DNA of 64,000 bases from Modestobacter sp. VKM Ac-2977 (GCF_026968045.1 NZ_JAPVBQ010000003.1:652060-716059); one strand, 5' to 3'; shown: positions 24,244-33,343, counted from the first letter of the stretch. The notes: generated by a model from the sequence alone, not told the origin. Program-made: numbers and translations.

Positions 24244-26121
24244 TCAGCGCCCGTCGCGGGCCCCGTCGGGCAGGTGGGCGGCCGGGACGCTGTCCAGCCC
24301 GGTCGGCTGGTCCGGCGCCGCCTCGTGCCGGCCCCCGCCGGAGGACGGTGCGCCGACCCGGTCGTCCAGGCGCCGGTCGGTGCGGTCGGCGTCGTCGACC
24401 GGCGGCTCCACCGACGTCGGCGCCGCGACACCGGCCGCGTGCGCCGCGGCCGTGTTCGGGTCGTCGGTGACCTCGCGGGCGCCGGCCTGCTGGGCCTGGA
24501 TGCCGGACTGGGTCCGCAGCTCCAGCTGGGGCAGGAAGAGCAGCACGAAGAAGCCCAGGGCGACCACGCCGGCGGCGATCAGGAACACCAGGTCGATCGA
24601 GTCGGCGAAACCGGCCTTGAACGGCAGGGCGACGGCGCTGGGCAGCTCCTGGATGAAGGAGGTGTCCGACAGGTCGGCCGCGTTGCCGGCTGCCGCCTGC
24701 AGCTGCGGGGCCAGGGCCGGGTCGGCCGCAGCGGCGGCGGACACCTCGTTGCCGATGTCGGTGGGCAGCCGGGTGAACAGCACGGAGAGGAAGACCGCCG
24801 TCCCCAGGGTGCCGCCCATCTGACGGAAGAACGTCACCGAGGACGTGGCGACGCCGATCTCCCGCGGGCTGACCGCGTTCTGCACCGCCAGGATGACCGG
24901 CTGGAAGTTGAAGCCCAGGCCCAGCCCCATCAGCGTCATGAAGGGGAACAGCGCCCACACCGACGTGTCCGCGCCGACGATGACCGACAGGGACACCAGC
25001 GCGGTGACGATGAAGACCACGCCGACCAGCGGGAACGGCTTGTACACGCTGGTCCGGGCGATGACCTGGCCGGCGATGATCGAGCCGGCCATGATCCCCA
25101 TGACCAGCGGGATCATCTGCAGCCCGGCCTCGGTGGGGCTGGAGCCGAGCACGATCTGCAGGTACTGGGGCAGCAGCAGGATGCCGCCGAACATGCCGGC
25201 GCCCAGCACGATGCTGCTGAGGCTGGTCACCGCGAACGTCCGGTTGGCGAACATCCGCAGCGGCAGCAGCGCGTCGTCCTTGTAGACCCGTTCGGCGAGC
25301 ACGAAGAGGACGAAGCCGACGGCGGAGAGGGCGTAGCAGACCAGCGCGCCGGTGCTGTCCCAGCCCCAGGTGCGGCCTTGCTCGGCGACGATCAGCAGCG
25401 GCACCAGGAAGGTGATCAGCGCCAGGGCACCGGGGAAGTCGATGCGGTGCTCGCGCTTGGTGTGCGGCAGGTGCAGCACCTTGAAGACGACGGCGAACGC
25501 GAGGATGCCCAGCGGCACGTTGACGTAGAAGATCCACCGCCAGCCGGTGATGCCCAGGATCGCGGACTGGCCGGCGAAGAAGCCGCCGATGACCGGGCCG
25601 AGCACGCTGGAGGTGCCGAAGACGGCCATGAAGTACCCCTGGTACTTCGAGCGCTCCCGCGGCGGCACGATGTCGGCGATGATCGCCAGCGCCAGGGACA
25701 TCAGCCCACCGGCACCGATGCCCTGGATCGCCCGGTAGACGGCCAGCTGGTACATCGTGTCGGCCAGACCACAGAGCATCGAGCCGATGACGAACACGGC
25801 GATCGCGAACAGGTAGAACGGCCGGCGGCCGTACATGTCGCTCAACTTGCCGTAGAGCGGCGTGGTGATCGTCGAGGTGATGAGGAACGCCGTGGTCGCC
25901 CACGCCTGCAGGTCGTAGCCGTCCAGGTCGTCGGCGATCGTGCGGATCGCCGTGGACACCACGGTCTGGTCCAGCGCAGCGAGGAACATGCCGAGCAGGA
26001 GGCCGCCCAGGATCGTCATGATCTGGCGGTGGGTGAACACCCCGGAGGCGTCGGGCGCCGCCGCGGCGGCGCGGGCGTCCCGGCGGGTGGCCCCGGTCGC
26101 GCGGTCGCTGGTCTGGGTCAT
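24244..26121 (-). CDS. DHA2-family MFS drug efflux transporter
   Basis: Protein of 625 residues with 14 predicted transmembrane helices. DHA2 signatures are LAALDQTVVSTAIRTIADDL (helix 1), PLYGKLSDMYGRRPFYL (loop 2-3) and YQLAVYRAIQGIGAGGLMSL. A hydrophilic C-terminal tail of ~110 residues (QSGIQAQQAGAREVTDD to the end) is longer than usual. Proton-driven export of toxic compounds is likely. ATG 26121 overlaps the marR stop by 4 bp, so it is translationally coupled to and probably regulated by the MarR protein upstream. Confidence 0.88.
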   Translation of the reverse strand: MTQTSDRATGATRRDARAAAAAPDASGVFTHRQIMTILGGLLLGMFLAALDQTVVSTAIRTIADDLDGYDLQAWATTAFLITSTITTPLYGKLSDMYGRRPFYLFAIAVFVIGSMLCGLADTMYQLAVYRAIQGIGAGGLMSLALAIIADIVPPRERSKYQGYFMAVFGTSSVLGPVIGGFFAGQSAILGITGWRWIFYVNVPLGILAFAVVFKVLHLPHTKREHRIDFPGALALITFLVPLLIVAEQGRTWGWDSTGALVCYALSAVGFVLFVLAERVYKDDALLPLRMFANRTFAVTSLSSIVLGAGMFGGILLLPQYLQIVLGSSPTEAGLQMIPLVMGIMAGSIIAGQVIARTSVYKPFPLVGVVFIVTALVSLSVIVGADTSVWALFPFMTLMGLGLGFNFQPVILAVQNAVSPREIGVATSSVTFFRQMGGTLGTAVFLSVLFTRLPTDIGNEVSAAAAADPALAPQLQAAAGNAADLSDTSFIQELPSAVALPFKAGFADSIDLVFLIAAGVVALGFFVLLFLPQLELRTQSGIQAQQAGAREVTDDPNTAAAHAAGVAAPTSVEPPVDDADRTDRRLDDRVGAPSSGGGRHEAAPDQPTGLDSVPAAHLPDGARDGR

Positions 26122-26636
26122 CGGTCCTTCTTCTCCTCGCGGTCGTCTCCGGCGCTGCCAGCAGGGGCGCCGGGGGTCGGGAGGTGGTCGGTGAGGTCCT
26201 GGACGAACCGCTGCAGCGCGGTGGTGAAGGAGTCGAGCTCGGCCGGGGTCCAGCCGGCGGTGGCCTGCGCCAGGTGGGCGTTGCGCTCCTCGCGCAGCCG
26301 CTCCAGGGCGGCCTCGCCGGCGGGGGTCACGATGAGCCGGCTGGCCCGGCCGTCCCGCTCGTCGGCGACCCGGCGGACCAGCCCCTGGTCGACGAGCAGG
26401 GTGACGTGCCGGCTGACCGTCGAGGGGTCGGCGTGCACCATCTCGGCGAGCGCGCCCTGCCGGAGCGGGCCCAGCCGGGTCAGTGGGAACAGCAGCACGT
26501 GCGCCGCCCGCTCGCGGGCGTCGGGGCCGGAGTCGTCGGTGGCCAGGGTCTTGAGCGCGTGCATCACCCGCATCAGGCGGCCGAGCTCGTCGCCGAGGGC
26601 CACCCTCTGGTCCGGGTGGCGGGCGAGGTCGGTCAT
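26118..26636 (-). CDS. MarR-family transcriptional regulator
   Basis: Protein of 172 residues. The winged helix is at about 58-120: GALAEMVHADPSTVSRHVTLLVDQGLVRRVADERDGRASRL gives recognition helix and wing. ATG 26636 starts directly before MTDLARHPDQRVALGDEL. It is the first gene of a marR-MFS operon and probably represses it, being released by a drug-like ligand. A repeat-rich promoter region lies upstream. The C-terminus is charged (DDREEKKDR). Confidence 0.85.
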   Translation of the reverse strand: MTDLARHPDQRVALGDELGRLMRVMHALKTLATDDSGPDARERAAHVLLFPLTRLGPLRQGALAEMVHADPSTVSRHVTLLVDQGLVRRVADERDGRASRLIVTPAGEAALERLREERNAHLAQATAGWTPAELDSFTTALQRFVQDLTDHLPTPGAPAGSAGDDREEKKDR

Positions 26637-26693
26637 CACTGCTCCGGGGGTTCGCGGCGGGTCTGCGCAGCGCGACGGTGCGCCGGAGGAACC

Positions 26694-26738
26694 GTTGCAC
26701 CATACAATCCGTTGCGCGGTGCACGCAACCAGTTGCAC
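26694..26738 (-). promoter_or_regulatory. marR-MFS promoter with repeated GTTGC half-sites (candidate MarR operator)
   Basis: Three direct GTTGCRC half-sites (26694, 26711, 26732) and one inverted GCAAC (26725-26729) lie 58-102 bp upstream of marR. GTTGCG-N7-CGCAAC is a perfect 6-bp inverted repeat. A leftward promoter, TTGCGT-N18-TATGGT (26728 to 26699), overlaps them. MarR regulators typically bind such sites to autoregulate. Confidence 0.5.
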
Positions 26739-26827
26739 GCTGCACGGAGTGTGACGCCTGCGACCGTGGCCGGGGAGGTGAGACCCTGGGTGGTCGTCCC
26801 CTCTCTCCAAGGAACTGCGAGCACCCC

Positions 26828-29800
26828 GTGACCACCCCGCACGACGACCTCCGGTCCCGGCTGTCCGCACTCACCCTCGCCGACGAGCACCGGCTCCGCC
26901 GACGGCTCGACGGCACCCGGCGCACCAAGGACGCGGCCGCCCGCGCCCGCCAGCACGAGCAGATCGCCGCGGACGTCGCCGCCGCCGAGGAGCGCATCGC
27001 CCGCCGTCGCGCCGCCGTCCCGGTGGTCAGCTACCCGGAGGAGCTGCCGGTCAGCCAGCGCCGCGAGGACATCGCCGCCGCGCTGCGCGATTCCCAGGTG
27101 GTCGTGGTGGCCGGCGAGACCGGCTCGGGCAAGACCACCCAGCTGCCGAAGATCCTGCTCGAGCTGGGCCGCGGGGTGCGCGGCCGGATCGGGCACACCC
27201 AGCCGCGGCGGCTGGCCGCCCGCACGGTGGCCGAGCGGATCGCCGAGGAGATCGGCTCCCCGCTGGGCGAGACCGTCGGCTGGAAGGTCCGGTTCACCGA
27301 CGAGGTCGGCGACAAGACGCTGGTCAAGCTGATGACCGACGGCGTCCTGCTGGCCGAGGTGCAGCGCGACCGGATGCTGCGCCAGTACGACACGATCATC
27401 ATCGACGAGGCCCACGAGCGGAGCCTCAACATCGACTTCCTGCTGGGCTACCTGGCCCGGCTGCTCCCTCGCCGTCCGGACCTGAAGCTGGTCATCACCT
27501 CGGCGACCATCGACGTCGACCGGATCGCCAAGCACTTCTCCGGCCACTCCCACCAAGATGGCCATTCTGGTGGTGGGGAGGGGGACGGCGCACAGGTGCC
27601 GGTGGTCGAGGTCAGCGGGCGCACCTACCCGGTCGAGGTCCGCTACCGGCCGGTGATCGACCCCGACGAGCCCGAGGCCGACCCGGACCGGGACCAGGTC
27701 TCGGCGATCGTCGACGCCTGCGCCGAGCTGGTCGCCGAGGGGCCGGGCGACGTGCTGGTCTTCCTGGCCGGCGAGCGGGAGATCCGGGACACCGCCGAGG
27801 CCCTGGGCGGGACGACGGAGCGCAACGGCACGCCCATCGACGTCCTGCCGCTCTACTCCCGGCTGTCGGCCGCCGACCAGCACAAGGTCTTCCAGGCGCA
27901 CACCGGCCGCCGGATCGTGCTGGCCACCAACGTCGCCGAGACGTCACTGACGGTGCCCGGCATCAAGTACGTCGTCGACCCGGGCACCGCGCGCATCTCC
28001 CGGTACAGCCATCGCACGAAGGTGCAGCGGCTGCCGATCGAGCCGGTCAGCCAGGCCTCGGCCCGGCAGCGCTCCGGCCGGTGCGGGCGCACCAGCGAGG
28101 GCATCGCGATCCGGCTCTACACCGAGGACGACTTCGACGCCCGGCCGGAGTACACCGACCCGGAGATCCTGCGCACCAACCTGGCCTCGGTGCTGCTGCA
28201 GATGGCCTCGCTCGACCTGGGCGACGTCGCCGACTTCCCGTTCATCGACCCGCCGGACCGCCGGGCGGTCGCCGACGGCCTCGCCCTGCTGACGGAGCTC
28301 GCCGCGCTGGACGGCGACGGCAAGCTCACCGAGACCGGGCGGGCGCTGGCTGCCCTGCCGCTGGACCCCCGGATCGCCCGGATGGTCGTGGAGGCCGACC
28401 GGCGCGGCGTGCTGGAGGAGGTGCTGGTCATCGCCGCCGGCCTCACCGTGCAGGACGTGCGGGAGCGCCCGGCCGAGCACCAGCAGGCCGCCGACGAGCT
28501 GCACAAGCGGTTCGCCGACGAGAACTCCGACTTCCTCGCCCTGCTGAACCTGTGGAGCTACCTGGCGGAGCGGGCCGAGGAGCTGTCGGGCAACCAGTTC
28601 CGGCGGACCGTGAAGAAGGAGTTCCTGCACTACCTGCGGATCCGGGAGTGGCAGGACCTGCACGGTCAGCTGCGCAGCACCGCCCGCCGGCTGGGCATGA
28701 CCACCGGCTCGCTGGCCCCGGCGCCGGACGAGCGGGGCGTCACCGCGTCACTGCTGGCCGGGCTGCTCTCCCAGGTCGGCATGCAGGCCGAGCCGGTCAA
28801 GGACCGCAGCGGCAAGCCCGGCCGGCCCGGCCGGGAGTACCTGGGCACCCGCAACACCCGGTTCGTGATCGCCCCGGGCACCCCGCTGGCCAAGAAGCCG
28901 CCGCGCTGGGTGGTCGCCGCGGAGCTGGTCGAGACCAGCCGGCTCTTCGCCCGCACCGTGGCCCGGGTGGAGCCCGAGGTGGTCGAGCGGCTGGCCGACC
29001 ACCTGGTGAACCGGCAGTACAGCGAGCCGCGGTGGGACGCCAAGCGCGGCTCGGTCGTGGCCACCGAGCGGGTCACCCTCTACGGCCTGCCGCTGGTGGT
29101 GGGCCGGCGGGTGCAGTACGGCTCGATCGACCCGGTCGTCTCCCGCGAGCTGTTCATCCGGCACGCCCTGGTCGACGGCGAGTGGACGACGCACCACACG
29201 TTCTGGGCGGCGAACCAGGCCGCGATCGAGCGGGTCGCCGAGCTGGAGGAGCGGGCCCGTCGCCGCGACATCCGGGTGGACGACGAGACGGTGTTCGAGC
29301 TCTACGACGCCCGGGTGCCCGCCGACGTCGTCTCCACCCGGCACTTCGACCGCTGGTGGAAGGAGGCCCGGCGGGCCCAGCCGGACCTGCTGAGCTTCAC
29401 CCCGGAGATGCTCACCAACGCCGCGGCTGCCGGGCAGGTGCAGGCCGAGGACTACCCGGACGAGGTGCGGCTGACCCAGGGGCTGACGCTGCCGCTGTCC
29501 TACGCGTTCGCCCCGGGAGCGGCCGAGGACGGCGTCACCGTCGACGTCCCGCTGGGCGTGCTGGACACGCTGGCTGCGACCTCCGGGGAGTCGTTGGCGT
29601 TCACCGTGCCCGGGCAGCGGGCCGAGCTGGTCACCGAGCTGCTGCGCTCCCTGCCCAAGCAGCTGCGCCGCGGCCTCGTGCCGATCCCCGACCGGGTGCG
29701 CGAGGTGCTGCCGGCCATCGACCCCACCGAGCCGCTGCTGCCGGCGCTGGAGCGCGAGCTGCGCCGGGCCACCTCGGTCGTCATCCCGCCCGACGCCTGG

Positions 29801-30823
29801 CAGCCGGCCGAGGTGCCCGCCCACCTGCGGGCGACCTTCCGGGTGCTCGACGACCAACAGCGTCCGCTTGCCCAGGGCAAGGACCTGACCGCGCTGCGCG
29901 CCGAGGTGGCACCGCACGCCCGGGCCAGCCTGGCGCGGGCGGCGTCCACCTACGAGCGCACCGGTCAGACCAGCTGGACCTTCGGGGACCTGCCGGCGAC
30001 CGTGGAGGTGCAGCGCGGCGGCCACGTGGTCACCGCGTACCCGGCACTGGTCGACGAGGGCGCGACGGTCGGCGTCCGGGTGGTGGCCACCCAGGCGGAG
30101 GCGACCCGGCTGGGCTGGCGCGGCGCGCGGCGGCTGTTGGTGCTGGTCGCCGGGGCACCGGTCAAGCAGGTGGTCAAGGGGCTGGGCCCGCGCAGCCGGC
30201 TCGCGCTGCAGTTCAACCCGGACGGCGAGATCCCTGACCTGGTGGCCGACTGTGTGGACGCGGCGGCCGACGAACTCATCGCCGCGGGCGGCGGTCCGCC
30301 GCGCACCGAGGCGGCGTTCACCGCGCTGGTCGCCTCGGCGCGGGAGCAGCTGCTGCCGCTGACCTCCGACGCCGTCCGCCGGGTGGAGGCGGTGCTGACC
30401 CAGGCCCGCGAGGTCGCCATCGCCGTCGGTGCCGCGCCCGGACGCCGGGTGCCGGAGGCGGCGATCGCCGACCTGCGCGCCCAGATGGGCGGGCTGCTGC
30501 ACCGCGGGTTCGTCGCCACCGCCGGCCGACGCCGGCTGCCGGACCTCGTGCGGTACCTGACGGCCATGGCCCACCGGCTGGAGAAGCTGCCGGCGAACGC
30601 CGCCCGCGACGAGCTGTGGACCGCCCAGGTCGCCGCGGTGACGGCCGAGTACGCGCAGCTGCGTGCGGCGGCGCCGCCGACCGGGGCGCCGGACGACCCG
30701 GTCACCCGGGTGCGCTGGATGATCGAGGAGCTGCGGGTCGGCCTGTTCGCCCAGACCGTCGGCACCCCTCGGCCGATCTCCGAGCAGCGGGTCTACAAGG
30801 CGATCGACGCGATCAGCGCCTGA
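26828..30823 (+). CDS. hrpA: ATP-dependent RNA helicase HrpA (DEAH box)
   Basis: Protein of 1331 residues of the HrpA family. Motif I is GETGSGKTTQLPK (from 96), DEAH box at 193-196, motif III SATIDVDRIAKHF and motif VI QRSGRCGRTSEG. Helicase-associated and OB-like regions follow, then the long C-terminal DUF3418 typical of bacterial HrpA. It unwinds RNA and is linked to rescue of stalled or collided ribosomes. The insertion HSHQDGHSGGGEGDG (240-254) between motif III and VVEVSGRTYPVEVRY is encoded by a palindromic element and is absent from the usual family alignment. Start GTG 26828; RBS weak. Confidence 0.92.
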   Translation: MTTPHDDLRSRLSALTLADEHRLRRRLDGTRRTKDAAARARQHEQIAADVAAAEERIARRRAAVPVVSYPEELPVSQRREDIAAALRDSQVVVVAGETGSGKTTQLPKILLELGRGVRGRIGHTQPRRLAARTVAERIAEEIGSPLGETVGWKVRFTDEVGDKTLVKLMTDGVLLAEVQRDRMLRQYDTIIIDEAHERSLNIDFLLGYLARLLPRRPDLKLVITSATIDVDRIAKHFSGHSHQDGHSGGGEGDGAQVPVVEVSGRTYPVEVRYRPVIDPDEPEADPDRDQVSAIVDACAELVAEGPGDVLVFLAGEREIRDTAEALGGTTERNGTPIDVLPLYSRLSAADQHKVFQAHTGRRIVLATNVAETSLTVPGIKYVVDPGTARISRYSHRTKVQRLPIEPVSQASARQRSGRCGRTSEGIAIRLYTEDDFDARPEYTDPEILRTNLASVLLQMASLDLGDVADFPFIDPPDRRAVADGLALLTELAALDGDGKLTETGRALAALPLDPRIARMVVEADRRGVLEEVLVIAAGLTVQDVRERPAEHQQAADELHKRFADENSDFLALLNLWSYLAERAEELSGNQFRRTVKKEFLHYLRIREWQDLHGQLRSTARRLGMTTGSLAPAPDERGVTASLLAGLLSQVGMQAEPVKDRSGKPGRPGREYLGTRNTRFVIAPGTPLAKKPPRWVVAAELVETSRLFARTVARVEPEVVERLADHLVNRQYSEPRWDAKRGSVVATERVTLYGLPLVVGRRVQYGSIDPVVSRELFIRHALVDGEWTTHHTFWAANQAAIERVAELEERARRRDIRVDDETVFELYDARVPADVVSTRHFDRWWKEARRAQPDLLSFTPEMLTNAAAAGQVQAEDYPDEVRLTQGLTLPLSYAFAPGAAEDGVTVDVPLGVLDTLAATSGESLAFTVPGQRAELVTELLRSLPKQLRRGLVPIPDRVREVLPAIDPTEPLLPALERELRRATSVVIPPDAWQPAEVPAHLRATFRVLDDQQRPLAQGKDLTALRAEVAPHARASLARAASTYERTGQTSWTFGDLPATVEVQRGGHVVTAYPALVDEGATVGVRVVATQAEATRLGWRGARRLLVLVAGAPVKQVVKGLGPRSRLALQFNPDGEIPDLVADCVDAAADELIAAGGGPPRTEAAFTALVASAREQLLPLTSDAVRRVEAVLTQAREVAIAVGAAPGRRVPEAAIADLRAQMGGLLHRGFVATAGRRRLPDLVRYLTAMAHRLEKLPANAARDELWTAQVAAVTAEYAQLRAAAPPTGAPDDPVTRVRWMIEELRVGLFAQTVGTPRPISEQRVYKAIDAISA
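27550..27573. repeat. REP-like palindrome inserted in frame in hrpA
   Basis: The 24-bp sequence has arms CCACCA and TGGTGG around ATGGCCAT. An almost identical 24-mer (one difference) sits in the intergenic region at 57245-57268. Here it is read as Gly/His-rich residues and interrupts a conserved part of HrpA. Confidence 0.75.
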
Positions 30824-30828
30824 CGAAG

Positions 30829-30892
30829 GACCCCGCTGCCCCCCACGCCTCGCAGGCTCGGCGCGGGACCCTGCAGCGGGGCCGAACGGCCC
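30829..30892. terminator. Inverted repeats between convergent hrpA and HTH genes
   Basis: CCCCGCTGC (30831-30839) pairs with GCAGCGGGG (30873-30881), and a second hairpin GGGCCG-AA-CGGCCC lies at 30879-30892. The two structures are mutually exclusive. A probable shared terminator. Confidence 0.5.
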
Positions 30893-30907
30893 GTGGGGCC
30901 GTGAGGG

Positions 30908-31270
30908 TCAGGCGGGGTCGTTGGCCTCGCGGAGCAGGGCGGAGATCCGTTGGCGGGTCACTCCGAACATCGCGGCGATCCGGTTGATGCTCACGTCCTC
31001 GGCCTGCAGGGCGGCGGCCTGCTCCCGCCGCCAGGCGTGCCCGGCGGTGGAGAGGGCGCCGAGCACGGTGCTGATCCGCTCCACGATCAGCGGGCGCGCC
31101 TCAGAGCCGACGACGTCCTGCCAGGGCAGGCCGGACGCCCGGGCAGCGAGCAGGGCCTCGGCCCGCGCCTTCGCCTGCTCCAGCTGGGCGGTGCAGGCGT
31201 CCAGCTCGGTGAGAAGGGTGCGCAGGGCGCGGGTGGCGTCGTCCTCGAGCGGTCCGCCGGTGTCGGTCAC
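30908..31270 (-). CDS. Small helix-turn-helix DNA-binding protein
   Basis: Protein of 120 residues from GTG 31270 (GTG 31279 is also possible). The N-terminal part is a helical Glu/Ala/Leu-rich segment (LRTLLTELDACTAQLEQAKARAEALLAARA). The C-terminus is a helix-turn-helix (INRIAAMFGVTRQRISALLREA, about 95-117) like those of resolvase or sigma-4-type domains. It is probably a transcription factor. It is divergent from an RsbW-like kinase gene across a palindrome-rich region that either could control. Confidence 0.65.
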   Translation of the reverse strand: MTDTGGPLEDDATRALRTLLTELDACTAQLEQAKARAEALLAARASGLPWQDVVGSEARPLIVERISTVLGALSTAGHAWRREQAAALQAEDVSINRIAAMFGVTRQRISALLREANDPA

Positions 31271-31316
31271 GCCCCTCACCCCTCTGGCACTTGGTCCGAG
31301 CCGTTTCGGTCCGTCG

Positions 31317-31384
31317 GTTCAGTTGCACACTACTGGACTGAACAGTTCTTTCATGCAATGACCATGACATGCAATGGGCATTGC
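31317..31384. promoter_or_regulatory. Palindrome-rich divergent control region
   Basis: This region is locally AT-richer than the rest. It holds GTTCAG-N15-CTGAAC (31317-31343), GAAC-A-GTTC (31340-31348), two copies of ATGCAATG, and GCAATG-GG-CATTGC (31371-31384). It lies between the HTH gene (leftward) and the RsbW-like gene (rightward). It is the likely operator region for one or both. Confidence 0.5.
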
Positions 31385-31463
31385 GCTTCGACGTGGTCGA
31401 TGGAATGGTGGTGCACCTGCCGGTTGCGGACAACCGGAAGCTCTGCCTGCCGAGAGGAGACCC

Positions 31464-31868
31464 GTGTCCTCCTTCACCGCGAGCATCGACCTGCCGCCCC
31501 GGGCGAGCAGCGTCCCGCTGGCCCGGCGTCTCGTCCGTGACGTGTTGCGCACCTGGCGCGCACCGCAGGACCCGGAGGACGCGGAGCTGCTGGTCACCGA
31601 GCTGGTGGCCAACGTCGTGGACCACGCCGGTGGTGACGTGCTGACGCTGGAGCTCAACCTGGCCGGGGCCTGGCTGCGGGTCGGGGTGCTGGACGGCTCC
31701 GCGGTGCTGCCGGTGGTCCGGGAGATGTCGCACACCGCCGAGCGGGGCCGGGGGATGCAGCTGGTCGCTGCCATCGCGGACCGCTGGGGGTGCGAGGAGC
31801 ACCGCGGCGGCAAGCGCGTGTGGTTCGAGCTGTCGCCCGCCGGCGTGGGGGAGCCCACCGAGCCCTGA
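31464..31868 (+). CDS. RsbW-like ATP-binding protein (putative anti-sigma serine kinase)
   Basis: Protein of 134 residues with a GHKL ATPase fold. It has N-box ELVTELVANVVDHAGGD, LRVGVLDGSAVLPVVR as the G1 box and GRGMQLVAAIADRWGCEE as the G2 box. It resembles the single-domain anti-sigma/regulatory kinases abundant in actinobacteria. GTG 31464 follows GAGAGGAGA; longer in-frame extensions lack domain support. The partner sigma factor or antagonist is not in the window. Control by the adjacent HTH protein is plausible. Confidence 0.75.
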   Translation: MSSFTASIDLPPRASSVPLARRLVRDVLRTWRAPQDPEDAELLVTELVANVVDHAGGDVLTLELNLAGAWLRVGVLDGSAVLPVVREMSHTAERGRGMQLVAAIADRWGCEEHRGGKRVWFELSPAGVGEPTEP

Positions 31869-31943
31869 CCGGCGCTGGTTTGCCGCCCCGGCGGGACGGG
31901 GACGGTCCGGGGGACCGCGACCGTCAGACGAAGGAGTCGTCGC

Positions 31944-32126
31944 ATGAGTGAGCCGACCAGCCACACCGAGCCCGCCGGACAGGGCCTGTCCGACGAGGAG
32001 ATGGTGGAGACCGTCGCCGGGCAGACCGACAGCGCCTCCGAGAACGCCGACGAGGCCGGCAGGGACTGGAACGGCGAGGCCTCGGACGCCCCGCAGCCGG
32101 ACGCCGCGACCGACCCGACGGCCTAG
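31944..32126 (+). CDS. Small acidic disordered protein
   Basis: Protein of 60 residues, highly acidic and probably disordered (GLSDEEMVETVAGQTDSASENADEAGRDW). A good AAGGAG lies upstream of ATG 31944. No family is recognised; small hydrophilic proteins like this are common in stress regulons. Its stop shares the tetranucleotide CTAG (32123-32126) with the stop of the convergent MFS gene. Confidence 0.55.
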   Translation: MSEPTSHTEPAGQGLSDEEMVETVAGQTDSASENADEAGRDWNGEASDAPQPDAATDPTA

Positions 32127-33343
32127 TCCGGCCGTGACGCCGTCCTCGCCCCTCCGGGGTCCAGGACGGCGTCACGCGCGGCACCCCAGCCGGCCCAGAC
32201 CATCGGGGCCAGCAACGCGATCAGCAGCAACAGGGGCCAGGTCCACCCGGTCGTGGCGTCGTGCAGTGCCCCCAGCGCCACCGGCCCGGTCGAGGCGACC
32301 AGGTACCCCAGGCACTGGGCCACGCCGCCCAGCCGGGCGGCCACCAGCGGGCTCGGGCTGCGCAGCACGATGAGCGTCAGCGCCAGGGCGAACCCGCCGC
32401 CCTGGGCCACGCCGAACACGGCCACCCACACCAACGTGCCGCTGGCCGGGGCGAGCAGCAGCCCGCCCAGCCCGACGGCGTACGCGGCCAGCACGCCGGC
32501 CACCAGCGGCCGCTGGGTCGGCATCCGACCGGCCGCGGCCGGCACCAGCAGTGCCCCCAGGGCGCCGGTGACGTTGGTCGCCGCCAGCAGCAGCCCGGCT
32601 TCCCGCACCGGCACCCCGGCGTCGGCCAGCAGGGTGGGCAGCCAGGCGGCGAAGGAGTAGAACTGCACGCTCTGCAGGCCGAGGTAGGCGGTCACCTGCC
32701 GGGCCAGCGGCTGCCGCAGCAGCGACCACGAGCCGGCCTCCGGCGGCGCCGTCCGGGTGCCGCGCACCCCCGCCACTGGCAGCCACAGCGCCAGAGCGGC
32801 GAGGGCCAGCACCAGCCAGGAGGCGAGCGCCACCCGCCACTCCACCCCGAGCGCCGCGCCGATCGGCACGGTGAGCCCCGCGGCCGCCGCCGCGCCGACG
32901 TTCAGCGACGCCGAGTAGGCGCCCATCACCGCGCCGGGCCGGGTGAACTCCCGTTTGACGTAGGCCGGCATCAGCACGTTCGCGATGGCGATCGCCGCGC
33001 CGGCCACCAGGCTGCCGGCGTACAGGAGCGCGACCGGGGACAGCAGCCGCAGCGCGATCCCACCGGCCAGCAGGACCAGCGAGGCGGCCACCGCCGTCTC
33101 CAGCCCGATCCGGCGGGCCAGCCGTGGGGCGAGCGGGGCGAAGGCGCCGAAGCAGAGCACTGGGAGCGCGGTCAGCAGGCCGGCCAGCGCGCTGCTCAGG
33201 CCGGTGTCCGCACGCAGGGCGCCCAGCAGTGGCGCCACCGCGACGACGGCCGGTCGCTGGTTCAGCGCCACGGCGACGATCGCCGCGACCAGCAGCAGCA
33301 CGGCGCCCCGCGAGCGGACCGCCGGAGCGGCGACGTCGGTCAT
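32123..33343 (-). CDS. MFS transporter, CynX/NimT-like
   Basis: Protein of 406 residues with 12 predicted transmembrane helices. It starts LLLVAAIVAVALNQRPAVVAVAPLL, a pattern of the cyanate/2-nitroimidazole transporter CynX family (NxRP motif in helix 1). Export or uptake of a small anion is possible; the substrate is unknown. ATG 33343 lies inside the 3' arm of a long hairpin that starts at the cysN stop, 43 bp upstream, so expression may be limited by RNA structure. RBS weak. Confidence 0.75.
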   Translation of the reverse strand: MTDVAAPAVRSRGAVLLLVAAIVAVALNQRPAVVAVAPLLGALRADTGLSSALAGLLTALPVLCFGAFAPLAPRLARRIGLETAVAASLVLLAGGIALRLLSPVALLYAGSLVAGAAIAIANVLMPAYVKREFTRPGAVMGAYSASLNVGAAAAAGLTVPIGAALGVEWRVALASWLVLALAALALWLPVAGVRGTRTAPPEAGSWSLLRQPLARQVTAYLGLQSVQFYSFAAWLPTLLADAGVPVREAGLLLAATNVTGALGALLVPAAAGRMPTQRPLVAGVLAAYAVGLGGLLLAPASGTLVWVAVFGVAQGGGFALALTLIVLRSPSPLVAARLGGVAQCLGYLVASTGPVALGALHDATTGWTWPLLLLIALLAPMVWAGWGAARDAVLDPGGARTASRPD

